A stretch of DNA of 64,000 nt. It comes from Rikenellaceae bacterium (lineage in GTDB: Bacteria; Bacteroidota; Bacteroidia; Bacteroidales; Rikenellaceae). Made by a program: the position numbers and the translations under genes. Location of the stretch: the NCBI GenBank assembly GCA_015060115.1, contig SUZB01000003.1:88400-152399 (forward strand), in the 5' to 3' direction. The notes below the pieces were generated by a model. It was not told where the DNA came from and did no database searches. It saw only the letters and a list, made by a program, of their open reading frames with translations. Numbering within the stretch: the first letter of the stretch is position 1; every line of letters starts with the position of its first letter. This document shows, piece by piece, positions 45,220 to 54,680 of the stretch.

Positions 45220-45861
45220 CTACTCAATGTAGTAGGCTTTCGAGCTGTCGCGCTCGGGGGCTGTGGGGTGCTCACCCTCAGGGTAGCCAAAGGCTATGGC
45301 AACCAAGAGTTTATAGCCCTCAGGGAGGCTCAATCGCTCCATATAGGGCTTAGCCTCATCGGAGTTCATCACAGGGACAACACTGCCCAAGCAGCAAGAA
45401 CCGATGCCCATAGACCACGCTGCAAGCATCATATTCTCCGACAGCAGACCGCAGTCGTACTCACCGCTATAGCTCTCCACGGGACAGGCGATAAATGCTA
45501 CGGTGGGGGCGTTGCGGAAGAAGTTGCGGAAACCCTCCTGCTCCTTAAGCTCAGGTATCTTCTCCACGGCAATCGCCGTAACGCCATCTAAGAACTCCTT
45601 GTCGTCAACAACACGCACAGCCCAAGGTTGCTGATTCATTGCGCTGGGGGCGTAGATGCCGCACTCGATGACCTTAGCCATCTGCTCACGGTCTACGGCC
45701 TCGCTCTTGTAGTCGCGGATAGAACGGCGGCTCATGATAACCTCCATAACAGCCTTATCCTTAGCCTTCACGATGTTGATGTTTACATCCTCGCTTGTGG
45801 TAACACAGCCTACGGCAAAGATTGCCACAGCAAGTGCCAATGCAGATTTCAATACTTTCAT
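45220..45861 (-). CDS. nitroreductase family lipoprotein
   Basis: 213 residues. The first 19 form a lipoprotein signal (ALAVAIFAVG-C19), unusual for this family, so the enzyme would be exported and membrane-anchored. The body is a one-domain FMN nitroreductase: VIMSRRSIRDYKSEAV (about 42-57), GIYAPSAMNQQPWAVRVV (72-89), and GIGSCCLGSVVPV near 150. The substrate is unknown. It is 12 bases after hutI on the same strand, possibly read through from the histidine operon. Confidence 0.85.
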   Translation of the reverse strand: MKVLKSALALAVAIFAVGCVTTSEDVNINIVKAKDKAVMEVIMSRRSIRDYKSEAVDREQMAKVIECGIYAPSAMNQQPWAVRVVDDKEFLDGVTAIAVEKIPELKEQEGFRNFFRNAPTVAFIACPVESYSGEYDCGLLSENMMLAAWSMGIGSCCLGSVVPVMNSDEAKPYMERLSLPEGYKLLVAIAFGYPEGEHPTAPERDSSKAYYIE

Positions 45862-45873
45862 AACCTTAAGTTT

Positions 45874-47115
45874 TTAGATGTTTATTTCTCTACCCTTCAA
45901 GACAACCTTTCTGATGATTGGCGTCTGGTGGGCGTATGGCAGATATGCCAACGAGGGCAGAGGCTTCGTTAGGTAGAAGTTGGCCACCTTGCCGCGCGTG
46001 ATAGAGCCATAATCACGGCTCTCACCCATAGCGCACGCCGAGTTTAGCGTTGCTGCGTTGAGTGCCTCGGCAGGTGTCATCTTCATCTTAATAGAGCCCA
46101 ACGACACCACAAAGCGCATATTTCCCGATGGCGCTGTGCCGGGGTTGAAGTCAGAGGCAAGAGCTACGGCCAAGCCCGCATCAATCATCTTGCGAGCAGG
46201 GGGGTAGCTAATGCCAAGGAAGAAGGCACAACCGGGCAACATCGTGGGCATCGTCTCCGTGCCACGCAACGCCTCAATCTGCTCGTCGCCCATCGACTCA
46301 AGGTGGTCTACCGACAACGCCTTATGCTCTACGCCAACCTCAACGCCTCCCGAAACGGCAAGCTCGTTGGCGTGAATCTTGGCACGAAGGCCATACTTCG
46401 CTCCCGTAGCCATAATCTTCGCTGTCTCCTCTACGGTGAAGAAGCCGCGGTCGCAGAATACATCTACGAAGTCTGCCAAGCCCTCCTTCGCAACGGCAGG
46501 AATCATATCGTTGCACACATGCTCGACATATTCGGCCTGACGACCCTTGTAGGCACGACCTACGGCGTGAGCACCGAGGAATGTGGCACGCACAGCAATA
46601 GGCGTACTCTCGCGGATACGGCGGATGACGCGCAAAATCTTAAGCTCGTCCTCCAAAGTTAGACCATAGCCCGACTTTATCTCCACAAGGCCTGTACCCA
46701 TTCGGATAATCTCCTCGACACGCTCCATAGCCTGACGATATAGCTCATCTTCGGAGGTGTCGTGCAGACGGTCTGCTGAGTTGAGAATACCTCCGCCACG
46801 CTTTGCTATCTCCTCGTACGAGAGACCGTTAATCTTGTCCAAGAACTCCTGCTCACGGCTACCTGCATATACAATGTGGGTGTGAGAGTCGCAGAACGAG
46901 GGAAAGAGCCAGCCACCCTCGGCATCGAGGACCTCGCAACCCTCCGCTGAGGGTAGCGAGTCCATAGTGCCATAATCCTTGATACGCTCGCCATCGGTCA
47001 TAAGCCACGCATTCTCTAAGGTCTCAATCTCGGCCATTGACTTGCCCTCGACCTTGAGGCGATGACTCTCGTCGATGCCAACGAGCATACCTATATTCTT
47101 AACGAGCAAGCTCAT
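45874..47115 (-). CDS. hutI: imidazolonepropionase
   Basis: Third step of histidine degradation: opens imidazolone propionate to formiminoglutamate. 413 residues, amidohydrolase fold. Metal ligands are in FCDSHTHIVYAG (about 72-83), with the substrate motif GTGLVEIKSGYGLTLEDELK near 141-160, a His in AKIHANELA, and ALASDFNPGTAPSGNM near 320. Its start overlaps the end of hutH by 17 bases, so translation is coupled. Confidence 0.94.
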   Translation of the reverse strand: MSLLVKNIGMLVGIDESHRLKVEGKSMAEIETLENAWLMTDGERIKDYGTMDSLPSAEGCEVLDAEGGWLFPSFCDSHTHIVYAGSREQEFLDKINGLSYEEIAKRGGGILNSADRLHDTSEDELYRQAMERVEEIIRMGTGLVEIKSGYGLTLEDELKILRVIRRIRESTPIAVRATFLGAHAVGRAYKGRQAEYVEHVCNDMIPAVAKEGLADFVDVFCDRGFFTVEETAKIMATGAKYGLRAKIHANELAVSGGVEVGVEHKALSVDHLESMGDEQIEALRGTETMPTMLPGCAFFLGISYPPARKMIDAGLAVALASDFNPGTAPSGNMRFVVSLGSIKMKMTPAEALNAATLNSACAMGESRDYGSITRGKVANFYLTKPLPSLAYLPYAHQTPIIRKVVLKGREINI

Positions 47116-48595
47116 AGTCGTTGAGGAATTTTACCGATGTTGCGATATGAGGATACATCACCGTGTCGTTGTCCACGAAGGGAACAACCTTGCGGTAAGC
47201 CTCGAACATAGCCTCCACCTTATCCGAAGAGCGGAGGTTGGCCTGATGGCGGAACTCCAATGCCTGTGCCGAGTTCATAATCTCGATAGCCAAGACACGC
47301 TCGGTGTTCTGCACAACCTTCCAGAGCTTGGTTGCTGCGTTAGATCCCATACTTACATGGTCCTCCTGACCCTGCGACGAGGGTATAGAGTCGCACGAAG
47401 CGGGCCAGCAAAGACCCTTCGACTGGCTGACGATAGATGCAGCGGTGTACTGCGGAATCATAAAGCCTGAGTTAAGGCCGGGGTTGGCAACGAGGAAGTT
47501 AGGCAGGTTGCGAGCACCCGAAATGAGCTTGTAGGTGCGACGCTCCGAGATATTGCCCAACTCCGCAACGGCGATAGCCAAGAAGTCCATAGCCACAGCG
47601 ATAGGCTGGCCGTGGAAGTTACCCGCAGAGATAACCTCGTCTGTATCGGGGAAGATGGTGGGGTTGTCCGTAGCCGAGTTAATCTCGGTCTCAAGCACCG
47701 ATGCCACATAGGCGATAGTATCCTTCGATGCGCCGTGTACCTGAGGGATACAACGGAACGAGTAGGGGTCCTGAACATGCTGCTTGGGCTGACGACCAAT
47801 CTCCGAGCCCGCCAAAATCTCGCGGAAGTTGCGAGCTGTCTCAATCTGGCCATTGTGAGGACGAATGGCGTGAACATTGTGCTCGAAAGGCTCCATACGG
47901 CCATCGAAAGCATCGAGCGACATAGCACCGATGTAGTCTGCCCAGCGGCTCAAGCGCTCAGCGTTGATAAGAGAGTATACGCCGTATGCCGACATAAACT
48001 GAGTGCCGTTCAACAGCGCAAGACCCTCCTTTGAGCAGAGTGTGATAGGCTCCCAGCCCATCTTCTCCATCATAACCTTACCCTCGACAACCTCGCCATC
48101 AATCTCTACATGGCCCAAGCCAAGCAGAGGCAAACACATATGTGCCAAAGGCGAGAGGTCGCCCGAAGCACCCAACGAGCCCTGCTCATATACTACGGGA
48201 ATGATGTTGTTGTTGAACATCTCGATAAGGCGCTCAACGGTGATGAGCTGTACACCCGAATGACCATAAGAGAGCGACTGCACCTTGAGCAAAATCATAA
48301 GGCGGGCAATCTCCGAGGGCACACGCTGACCTGTACCGCAGGCGTGCGACATCATCAAATTCTTCTGCAACTGCGACAAGCCCTCCTCCTCAACAGAGAT
48401 GTTGCACAACGAGCCGAAACCTGTTGTTACACCATAGATAGGGCGACCTACGGTCTTGGTCTTCTGGTCGAGATACTCACGGCAGTGTGTGATGCGCTTT
48501 ACAGCATCCTCGCTCAACGCCAGTTTGTAGCCCTTGGTCAAAATCTCCTCAACTCGAGCGATAGTCAAACGCTCAGCACTAATATAATGAATCAT
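47099..48595 (-). CDS. hutH: histidine ammonia-lyase
   Basis: Deaminates histidine to urocanate. 498 residues. The self-formed MIO cofactor comes from A143-S144-G145 in GSLGASGDLSPLAHM. Other family motifs are YGVTTGFGSL (54-63) and QDPYSFRCIPQVHGA near 283. It lies between hutU and hutI, all on the minus strand. Confidence 0.95.
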   Translation of the reverse strand: MIHYISAERLTIARVEEILTKGYKLALSEDAVKRITHCREYLDQKTKTVGRPIYGVTTGFGSLCNISVEEEGLSQLQKNLMMSHACGTGQRVPSEIARLMILLKVQSLSYGHSGVQLITVERLIEMFNNNIIPVVYEQGSLGASGDLSPLAHMCLPLLGLGHVEIDGEVVEGKVMMEKMGWEPITLCSKEGLALLNGTQFMSAYGVYSLINAERLSRWADYIGAMSLDAFDGRMEPFEHNVHAIRPHNGQIETARNFREILAGSEIGRQPKQHVQDPYSFRCIPQVHGASKDTIAYVASVLETEINSATDNPTIFPDTDEVISAGNFHGQPIAVAMDFLAIAVAELGNISERRTYKLISGARNLPNFLVANPGLNSGFMIPQYTAASIVSQSKGLCWPASCDSIPSSQGQEDHVSMGSNAATKLWKVVQNTERVLAIEIMNSAQALEFRHQANLRSSDKVEAMFEAYRKVVPFVDNDTVMYPHIATSVKFLNDYELAR

Positions 48596-48600
48596 CGTTA

Positions 48601-50616
48601 TTACTTATTTTCGTTATACACTCTCTCAATCATATCCATATCCGCAAGGTTGGGAAGCGTAACCTTCAACAGCGGTGTGCGCTCCATCTGACGCTTGATA
48701 GCGAACATAGCGCCCTCGTTACGAGCCCAGCTACGGCGAGCGATACCGTTGTTTACATCCCACAACAGCATCTCCTCGATGTGGCGTGCAGAGTCCTCCG
48801 AGCCATCGATAACCATACCGAAGCCACCGTTCATAACCTCGCCCCAGCCTACGCCACCACCATTGTGGATAGATACCCAGGTAGCGCCACGGAACGAGTC
48901 GCCGATAACATTGTGAACAGCCATATCGGCGCAGAACTGCGAGCCATCGTAGATATTCGAGGTCTCACGGTAGGGAGAGTCGGTACCCGATACATCGTGG
49001 TGATCACGGCCAAGCACGATAGGTGCCGAAATCTCGCCACGCTTGATAGCCTCGTTGAATGCCAAGGCGATGCGTGTACGACCCTCAGAGTCGGCATAGA
49101 GAATACGCGCCTGCGAGCCTACGACAAGCTTGTTCTCCATAGCCTCACGAATCCAGTGGAGGTTGTCGGCCAACTGACCCTGAATCTCGGCAGGTGCCTC
49201 CTTGAGCATATCCTCCAATACCTCGGCAGCGATGCGGTCCGAGGTGATAAGATCCTCCTCCTTGCCCGATGTACATACCCAACGGAAGGGGCCGAAGCCG
49301 TAGTCGAAGAACATAGGACCCATAATGTCCTGAACATACGAAGGATAGCGGAACTTGCCGTTCTCGCCCATAATATCTGCACCTGCGCGTGATGACTCCA
49401 AGAGGAAGGCGTTGCCATAGTCGAAGAAGTACATACCGCGAGCGGTGAGCTTGTTGATAGCTGCCACATGGCGGCGCAACGACTCACGAACACACTCGTG
49501 GAATCGCTCAGGCTCCTCGGCCATCATACGGTTAGACTCCTCGTAAGAGTAGCCAACGGGGTAGTAGCCACCAGCCCAAGGGTTGTGCAACGATGTCTGG
49601 TCTGAGCCGAGGTCTACATTGATTTCCTCCTCTGCCAAACGCTCCCAGAGGTCTACGACATTGCCAACATAGGCAAACGAGATAACCTCCTTGTTCTCAA
49701 CAGCTCTCTTTACGCGAGGGATAAGCTCGTCAAGCGATGAGTAGAGCTCATCTACCCAGCCCTGCTTGTGGCGCTTCTCGGCAGCTGCGATATTCACCTC
49801 GGCGGTGATGCTCACAACACCCGAAATGTTACCCGCCTTAGGCTGAGCACCCGACATACCGCCAAGACCCGCTGTAACGAAAAGCATACCCTTCAAATCC
49901 TTCTGACCGGGCTTCATACGCTTGCGCGCAGCGTTCATCACGGTGATTGTTGTGCCGTGTACGATGCCCTGAGGGCCGATGTACATATACGAACCTGCGG
50001 TCATCTGACCATACTGCGATACGCCCATAGCGTTGAAGCGCTCCCAATCGTCCTGAGATGAGTGGTTGGGGATAACCATACCGTTGGTAACGATTACACG
50101 GGGTGCATCCTTGTGCGAGGGGAACAAACCGAGGGGGTGTCCCGAATACATAACGAGTGTCTGCTCGTCGGTCATCTCCGCCAGGTACTTCATCGCCAAG
50201 CGATACTGTGCCCAGTTCTGGAATACTGCACCGTTACCACCATAGGTGATAAGCTCGTGTGGGTGCTGAGCTACGGCCTTGTCGAGGTTGTTCTGAATCA
50301 TCAGCATAATAGCTGCCGCCTGACGCGAACGAGCGGGGTAGTCGTCAATAGAACGAGCATACATCTCATAGTCGGGGCGGAGACGGTACATATAGATACG
50401 GCCGTAGCGCTTAAGCTCGTCAAGGAACTCAGGAGCAAGCTCGGCGTGGTGCTTCTCGGGGAAGTAGCGCAGTGCATTAGCCAAGGCGAGCTTCTTCTCC
50501 TCATCGGTGAGAATATCCTTGCGCTTGGGTGCGTGGTTGGCATTTGGATCGTATGCCTTAGGTGCGGGCAGTGGATCGGGAATACCAGCTAAAATATCTT
50601 TCTGAAAATCGGTCAT
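48601..50616 (-). CDS. hutU: urocanate hydratase
   Basis: Hydrates urocanate to imidazolone propionate using tightly bound NAD+. 671 residues, longer than the roughly 555-residue Pseudomonas/Bacillus form but in line with the long type seen in Bacteroidota. Visible motifs: TYGGNGAVFQNWAQYRLAM (about 122-141), TAGSYMYIGPQGIVHGT, and DQTSLHNPWAGGYYPVGYS near 338. It is preceded by ftcD (23 bases) and followed by hutH (5 bases). Confidence 0.94.
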   Translation of the reverse strand: MTDFQKDILAGIPDPLPAPKAYDPNANHAPKRKDILTDEEKKLALANALRYFPEKHHAELAPEFLDELKRYGRIYMYRLRPDYEMYARSIDDYPARSRQAAAIMLMIQNNLDKAVAQHPHELITYGGNGAVFQNWAQYRLAMKYLAEMTDEQTLVMYSGHPLGLFPSHKDAPRVIVTNGMVIPNHSSQDDWERFNAMGVSQYGQMTAGSYMYIGPQGIVHGTTITVMNAARKRMKPGQKDLKGMLFVTAGLGGMSGAQPKAGNISGVVSITAEVNIAAAEKRHKQGWVDELYSSLDELIPRVKRAVENKEVISFAYVGNVVDLWERLAEEEINVDLGSDQTSLHNPWAGGYYPVGYSYEESNRMMAEEPERFHECVRESLRRHVAAINKLTARGMYFFDYGNAFLLESSRAGADIMGENGKFRYPSYVQDIMGPMFFDYGFGPFRWVCTSGKEEDLITSDRIAAEVLEDMLKEAPAEIQGQLADNLHWIREAMENKLVVGSQARILYADSEGRTRIALAFNEAIKRGEISAPIVLGRDHHDVSGTDSPYRETSNIYDGSQFCADMAVHNVIGDSFRGATWVSIHNGGGVGWGEVMNGGFGMVIDGSEDSARHIEEMLLWDVNNGIARRSWARNEGAMFAIKRQMERTPLLKVTLPNLADMDMIERVYNENK

Positions 50617-50639
50617 TGTTTCTATATTTTTAAGGTTAT

Positions 50640-52346
50640 TTACTTAATCTTGCTCTCTACGATAGCGAGAATCTCTGCCTCAACCTTCTGAGCCTCAGCC
50701 TGAATCTCCTCAGCCTCCTTTACGAGGACATCGGCAGTGGCACGGTCCTTAAGGCCAGCAGCGTTAATCTTGACATTGAGGCAAGCACCCATAACTGCCG
50801 AGCGAGCAGCCAAAGCACCTACGCCAGCATCTGTTACAGAGTTGGGGTTACCCTCCTCGGCCATAGCGCGAACAACCTCGAAGGCCTTGAAGGCAGCCTT
50901 CATAGTGCGCAAGGGCACCTGAGTGGCGTAGAGCGTAGCAGCCTCCATAGCCTCGGCGCGTGCAGCCTTCTCCTCATCTGTTCCCTTAGGCATACCGAAT
51001 ACATCCATAATCTTGTTGAACGCTGCGGTGTCCTCGTCTACCAAGTATAGTAGCTCGTTCATTACGCCCATGCCGTTCTCAGCCCAGTTAGAGAAGAACT
51101 CCCAACGGTCGTCCCAGCCAGCCTTGTGCGATGAGAGGTTGGCAACCATAGTACCAAGAGCAGCTGCCAAGGCACCCATATATGCCGAGATAGAGCCACC
51201 GCCTGGTGCGGGCGATTCGCTTGCAGTCTCCTCGGCAAAGCCTGTGCAGGTCATATCAACGAGCTTCTTTACGCCCTTCTGCTCCTCTGCCTCCAAGATA
51301 TACTCTACAACCTTCTCCTCGGGCTTAAACTCCTTGAGGTTCGAAAGACCCATAGACTCGATAGCGATGCGAACAAGCTCACGCTCAGGAAGACCTGTCG
51401 AGCGGTTCTGCTTGCGCAAGAAGTGGCGACCAGCATCTACCAAGGCGCTCTTGGGAACAAGACCTACAATCTCGGCACCTGTTACGCGAACACCTCGGGC
51501 ATCAGCAGCACGGCATACCTCGTCGAAAGCAGCGTGAAGAGGTGTAACCGAGAGGTTGGTCATATTCATCGACACCTGAGCGATGCCATACTCCTCGATA
51601 AACCAGCCGATAGCCTTACAAGCCTTCAAAGTACCGGGCTTCATAATGGTGTTGCCATTCTCATCCTTCATAATCTTGCCAGTGATGGGGTTACCCTCAC
51701 GCATAGGACGACCCTTCTCGCGAACATCAAATGCGATGGCATTTGCACGGCGGGTAGAGGTGGTGTTGAGGTTGTAGTTTACGGCAACGAGGAAGTCGCG
51801 AGCACCAACAGCCGTAGCACCAGTCTTAGCTACGCCCTCGTCATAGGGGCGAGCGCCAAAGTCGGGCTTACGCTTCTCGTCCATCATCTTTTCGGGCAAC
51901 GCCTCATACTCACCAGCACGGCAGACAGCCAAGTTGCGGCGCTCAGGGGTAAAGGCGGCAGCCTCGTAGCAGTAGGTAGGCACATTTACCTCCTCCGAGA
52001 TGCGCTTAGCCAATGCGCGAGCCAACTCTGCGCACTCCTCCAATGTGATGCCCGATACAGGAATCAAGGGGCATACATCGCAAGCACCCATACGGGGGTG
52101 AGCGCCCTTGTGGCCGCGCATATCGATAAGCTCGGTAGCACGCTTGATAGCTGCAACAGCTGCATCGCATACAGCCTCAGGCTCACCTACAAATGTGACA
52201 ACTGTGCGGTTGGTAGCCTCACCGGGATCTACATCGAGGAGCTTAACGCCCTTAGCTGCATCGATAACATCGGTAATCTGCTTGATGGTTTCAAGGTTGC
52301 GACCCTCCGAAAAGTTGGGTACGCACTCAATAATTCTTTTCTGCAT
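50640..52346 (-). CDS. ftcD: bifunctional glutamate formiminotransferase / formiminotetrahydrofolate cyclodeaminase
   Basis: 568 residues. The N-terminal transferase (about 1-320: IIECVPNFSEGRNLETI, HKGAHPRMGACDVCPLIPV) moves the formimino group from formiminoglutamate to tetrahydrofolate. The C-terminal cyclodeaminase (about 345-565: FAEETASESPAPGGGSISAY) releases ammonia, giving methenyl-THF. This replaces HutG or HutF and makes the pathway yield glutamate, ammonia and a one-carbon folate. It is the first gene of the hut operon. Upstream is a 23-bp inverted repeat at 52411-52512. Confidence 0.95.
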   Translation of the reverse strand: MQKRIIECVPNFSEGRNLETIKQITDVIDAAKGVKLLDVDPGEATNRTVVTFVGEPEAVCDAAVAAIKRATELIDMRGHKGAHPRMGACDVCPLIPVSGITLEECAELARALAKRISEEVNVPTYCYEAAAFTPERRNLAVCRAGEYEALPEKMMDEKRKPDFGARPYDEGVAKTGATAVGARDFLVAVNYNLNTTSTRRANAIAFDVREKGRPMREGNPITGKIMKDENGNTIMKPGTLKACKAIGWFIEEYGIAQVSMNMTNLSVTPLHAAFDEVCRAADARGVRVTGAEIVGLVPKSALVDAGRHFLRKQNRSTGLPERELVRIAIESMGLSNLKEFKPEEKVVEYILEAEEQKGVKKLVDMTCTGFAEETASESPAPGGGSISAYMGALAAALGTMVANLSSHKAGWDDRWEFFSNWAENGMGVMNELLYLVDEDTAAFNKIMDVFGMPKGTDEEKAARAEAMEAATLYATQVPLRTMKAAFKAFEVVRAMAEEGNPNSVTDAGVGALAARSAVMGACLNVKINAAGLKDRATADVLVKEAEEIQAEAQKVEAEILAIVESKIK

Positions 52347-52410
52347 GGTTTTATAGTTTTAGTTTTAATATAATTTCTCTTATTCGTTATACTCTTAATT
52401 TATTTGTCAG

Positions 52411-52512
52411 AAGGTGTTAGATTTGGAGATTTGTCGCAGTATGAAAAAGCGGAGTTTACCAAAGTGTAAATGAGCATTTTTCAGACAAGCAAATCTTCAA
52501 AGATGACACCTT
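52411..52512. promoter_or_regulatory. long inverted repeat upstream of the hut operon
   Basis: Arms 52411-52433 (AAGGTGT...AGATTTG) and 52490-52512 match as reverse complements at 19 of 23 positions around a 56-base loop. The right arm ends 7 bases before the end of the Dabb gene. It could be an operator pair for ftcD-hutUHI, a leader structure, or the Dabb terminator, although no T-run follows. No -7 box for ftcD was identified with confidence. Confidence 0.45.
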
Positions 52513-52519
52513 ATCACAA

Positions 52520-52819
52520 TTAAATTTCGTAGTCTACATCTACTCGCTCTAATCTTCTATCCTTGCAGTAGTCGCTGATTACGACATGTAGAGGGTTAAT
52601 CTTGTAGGCCTCCATAGCCTCAAATGATGTGAAATCTGCGGTGAGCACTGCATCGAAAGAGGATGCTGTCTCCTTGATATTCACGCCTACCTCGATAGCC
52701 AAAAGACCATCAATCTTACCCTTCAAAGCCTCCAATCGGCTCTTCATCTCGTGTGCAATCTCTTGGGGTGTCTCCTCCAAATCTCGGCGGAACTTCCACA
52801 TAACGATGTGTCGTATCAT
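52520..52819 (-). CDS. Dabb (stress-responsive A/B barrel) domain protein
   Basis: 99 residues from ATG 52819, where the domain begins MIRHIVMWKFRRD. The frame runs 25 codons further upstream, but that part crosses a -7 box and has no match. The pattern HIVMWKF, then EALKGKIDGLLAIEVGVNI, SSFDAVLTADFTSFEAMEAY and HVVISDYCK is that of a one-domain dimeric ferredoxin-like barrel. Role unknown; it is ahead of the hut operon on the same strand but separated by an inverted repeat. Confidence 0.85.
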   Translation of the reverse strand: MIRHIVMWKFRRDLEETPQEIAHEMKSRLEALKGKIDGLLAIEVGVNIKETASSFDAVLTADFTSFEAMEAYKINPLHVVISDYCKDRRLERVDVDYEI

Positions 52820-52853
52820 ATCTTTAGTAGTTTTTAAGTTTTGTTCAATCATA

Positions 52854-52861
52854 CAAATATA
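52854..52861 (-). promoter_or_regulatory. -7 box of the Dabb gene
   Basis: TATATTTG on the minus strand, exact TAnnTTTG, 34 bases from ATG 52819. It supports the shorter start. Confidence 0.55.
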
Positions 52862-52953
52862 AGAATAATTTTTTATATATATGTACGCGCGCAAGGCATA
52901 TTTTCAACCGATACCTCAATTAAATATTTTTATTAATTCCACCGTAGATAAAA

Positions 52954-52985
52954 TTTGCAATTTCCGATATAATTTTCTATCTTTG
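52954..52985 (+). promoter_or_regulatory. promoter of nfeD-paraslipin
   Basis: TTTG at 52954-52957 and an exact -7 box TATCTTTG at 52978-52985, 20 bases apart, 26 bases before the ATG. Confidence 0.8.
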
Positions 52986-53011
52986 ATTGTGATTTTAATA
53001 CTCTTTTTATT

Positions 53012-53440
53012 ATGGAAGTTTGGCATATATGGATTATCGCAGCCTTGGTGCTTGTAATCATCGAGATTTTCACATCGGGCTTTGCTGTTATCTGCTTATC
53101 GGTAGGTGCTGTGGGTGGTGCTATTGCCGCTGCTTGCGACTGCTCGTTTAAGATTCAGCTATTGGCCTTCGCACTCGCCTCGTTTGTTGCCCTTATCTTG
53201 GTGCGCCCACTGCTGTTGCGTTTCTTCCCGAAGGAGGAGAAGGTAAAGACCAACGCCAATGCTATGGTGGGTCGCCGTGGTACGGTGTGCAGCGCCATAG
53301 AGGGTGTCGAGGGTGGCCGTGTCGTTGTCGATGGCGTGGACTGGAAGGCTCGCTCGGTAGATGGTGAGGATATCGCCGAGGGCGAGAAGGTCGAAATAGT
53401 CGAGATTGATAGTATTGTTCTAATCGTTAAAAAACTATAA
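53012..53440 (+). CDS. NfeD family membrane protein
   Basis: 142 residues. Two or three N-terminal membrane segments (about 5-27, 29-47, 48-70) and a C-terminal OB-fold domain (about 82-142: NAMVGRRGTVCSAIEGVEGG, RVVVDGVDWKARS). NfeD proteins partner stomatin-like proteins at the membrane; the next gene, 2 bases away, is such a protein. The pair likely form one membrane-organising complex. Confidence 0.88.
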   Translation: MEVWHIWIIAALVLVIIEIFTSGFAVICLSVGAVGGAIAAACDCSFKIQLLAFALASFVALILVRPLLLRFFPKEEKVKTNANAMVGRRGTVCSAIEGVEGGRVVVDGVDWKARSVDGEDIAEGEKVEIVEIDSIVLIVKKL

Positions 53441-53442
53441 TT

Positions 53443-54429
53443 ATGGAAGTTACGCCCTTATTGATTTTTGGTATTATCGCCCTTATAGCAGTTATCTATG
53501 TGCTGCGTGGCTTTAAGATTATTCCGCAGTCGGAGACCCGCGTTGTCGAGCGTCTTGGTCGCTACGACCGCACTCTGCCTTCGGGTATCAATTTTATCTT
53601 CCCTATCATCGACCGTGCGCGTGAGGTGTGCCAGCGCGATGAGATTGTCTATGGCGATGGCTCGAAGAGTGCCGTTATCCGCTCTACCTCGCGTATCGAC
53701 TTGCGTGAGCAGGTCTACGACTTCCCGAAGCAGAGCGTGATTACTAAGGATAATGTTACTACGACGATTAACGCCTTGCTCTACTTCCAGATTGTCGACC
53801 CCGTGAAGTCGGTATATGAGATTGATAACCTGCCCAACGCTATCGAGAAGCTCACGCAGACGACCCTGCGTAATGTCATCGGTGAGTTGGAGTTAGACGA
53901 GACCTTGACCTCGCGCGATACCATCAACTCGAAGTTGCGTGCCGTGCTTGACGATGCTACGAATAAGTGGGGCGTTAAGGTTAACCGTGTTGAGTTGCAG
54001 GATATTACACCTCCTGAGTCGGTGCGCCGTGCTATGGAGCAGCAGATGCAGGCTGAGCGTGAGCGCCGTGCCAAGGTCTTGGAGGCTCGTGGTCAGAAGG
54101 AGGCGATGATTTTGCAGTCGGAGGGTGAGAAGGAGTCGCAAATCAACCAAGCAGAGGCCGAGAAGCAGACACAGATTCTCAAGGCTCAGGGTGAGGCCGA
54201 TGCTAAGGTGTTGCAGGCAACTGCCGAGGCTGAGGCTATCCGTAAGGTGGCTGAGGCTATTGCGGAGTCTAAGACCGACCCTGCAACCTATATGTTGATG
54301 ATGAAGTATGTCGAGACGCTGAAGGAGATTGGCGCTGGCGAACAGTCAAAGACCATATTCCTCCCCTTCGAGGCAAGCAACCTTGTAGGTGCGCTCGGCT
54401 CACTGACCGAACTACTTCCCAAGAAGTAA
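53443..54429 (+). CDS. SPFH/band 7 paraslipin (QmcA-like)
   Basis: 328 residues. One N-terminal membrane anchor (about 5-22) precedes the SPFH domain (about 25-190: IIPQSETRVVERLGRYDRTL, SRIDLREQVYDFPKQSVITK). A long Ala/Glu/Gln coiled coil (about 190-275, SEGEKESQINQAEAEKQTQ) is followed by a hydrophobic C-terminal helix. Such proteins form large membrane cages or platforms. Operon with nfeD. Confidence 0.9.
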   Translation: MEVTPLLIFGIIALIAVIYVLRGFKIIPQSETRVVERLGRYDRTLPSGINFIFPIIDRAREVCQRDEIVYGDGSKSAVIRSTSRIDLREQVYDFPKQSVITKDNVTTTINALLYFQIVDPVKSVYEIDNLPNAIEKLTQTTLRNVIGELELDETLTSRDTINSKLRAVLDDATNKWGVKVNRVELQDITPPESVRRAMEQQMQAERERRAKVLEARGQKEAMILQSEGEKESQINQAEAEKQTQILKAQGEADAKVLQATAEAEAIRKVAEAIAESKTDPATYMLMMKYVETLKEIGAGEQSKTIFLPFEASNLVGALGSLTELLPKK

Positions 54430-54437
54430 ACGGAAAA

Positions 54438-54632
54438 AAGAGGCTGAATAAAAAGTGTATTTTGTCGTTACGCTCGCCCTCAAAATCCTCATTTACGCCT
54501 AAGTAAACTGCGGTTTTTCGGGCTTCGCAGCGCCGCGATTAAGCGAGGGCAGAGGCTGCTTGCAGACTATGCCGAGCGTGAGCGGTGAAAAGGAACTTAA
54601 GCCTAAAACTACATCTTTTTATTCAACCTCTT
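54438..54632. repeat. 195-bp MITE-like element with 26-28-bp terminal inverted repeats
   Basis: Left arm 54438-54463 (AAGAGGCTGAATAAAAAG...) and right arm 54605-54632 (...CTTTTTATTCAACCTCTT) are near-perfect reverse complements. Inside is a GC-richer body with further hairpins: CCTCATTTAC/GTAAACTGCGG (about 54490-54513) and GCTCGCCCTC facing GAGGGC (54472-54481, 54545-54550). No open frame. I recall similar CCTCATTTAC...GTAAAC sequences in other Bacteroidales, which suggests a dispersed element. Confidence 0.65.
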
Positions 54633-54633
54633 A

Positions 54634-54679
54634 AACGAAAGGAGATGGCTAATTTGCTTTTTAGTCATCTCCTTTCGTT
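54634..54679. terminator. bidirectional terminator between paraslipin and FKBP genes
   Basis: Arms AACGAAAGGAGATG (54634-54647) and CATCTCCTTTCGTT (54666-54679) pair perfectly, with CTAA/TTAG extending the stem toward the loop. It lies between convergent genes. Confidence 0.8.
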
Positions 54680-54680
54680 G

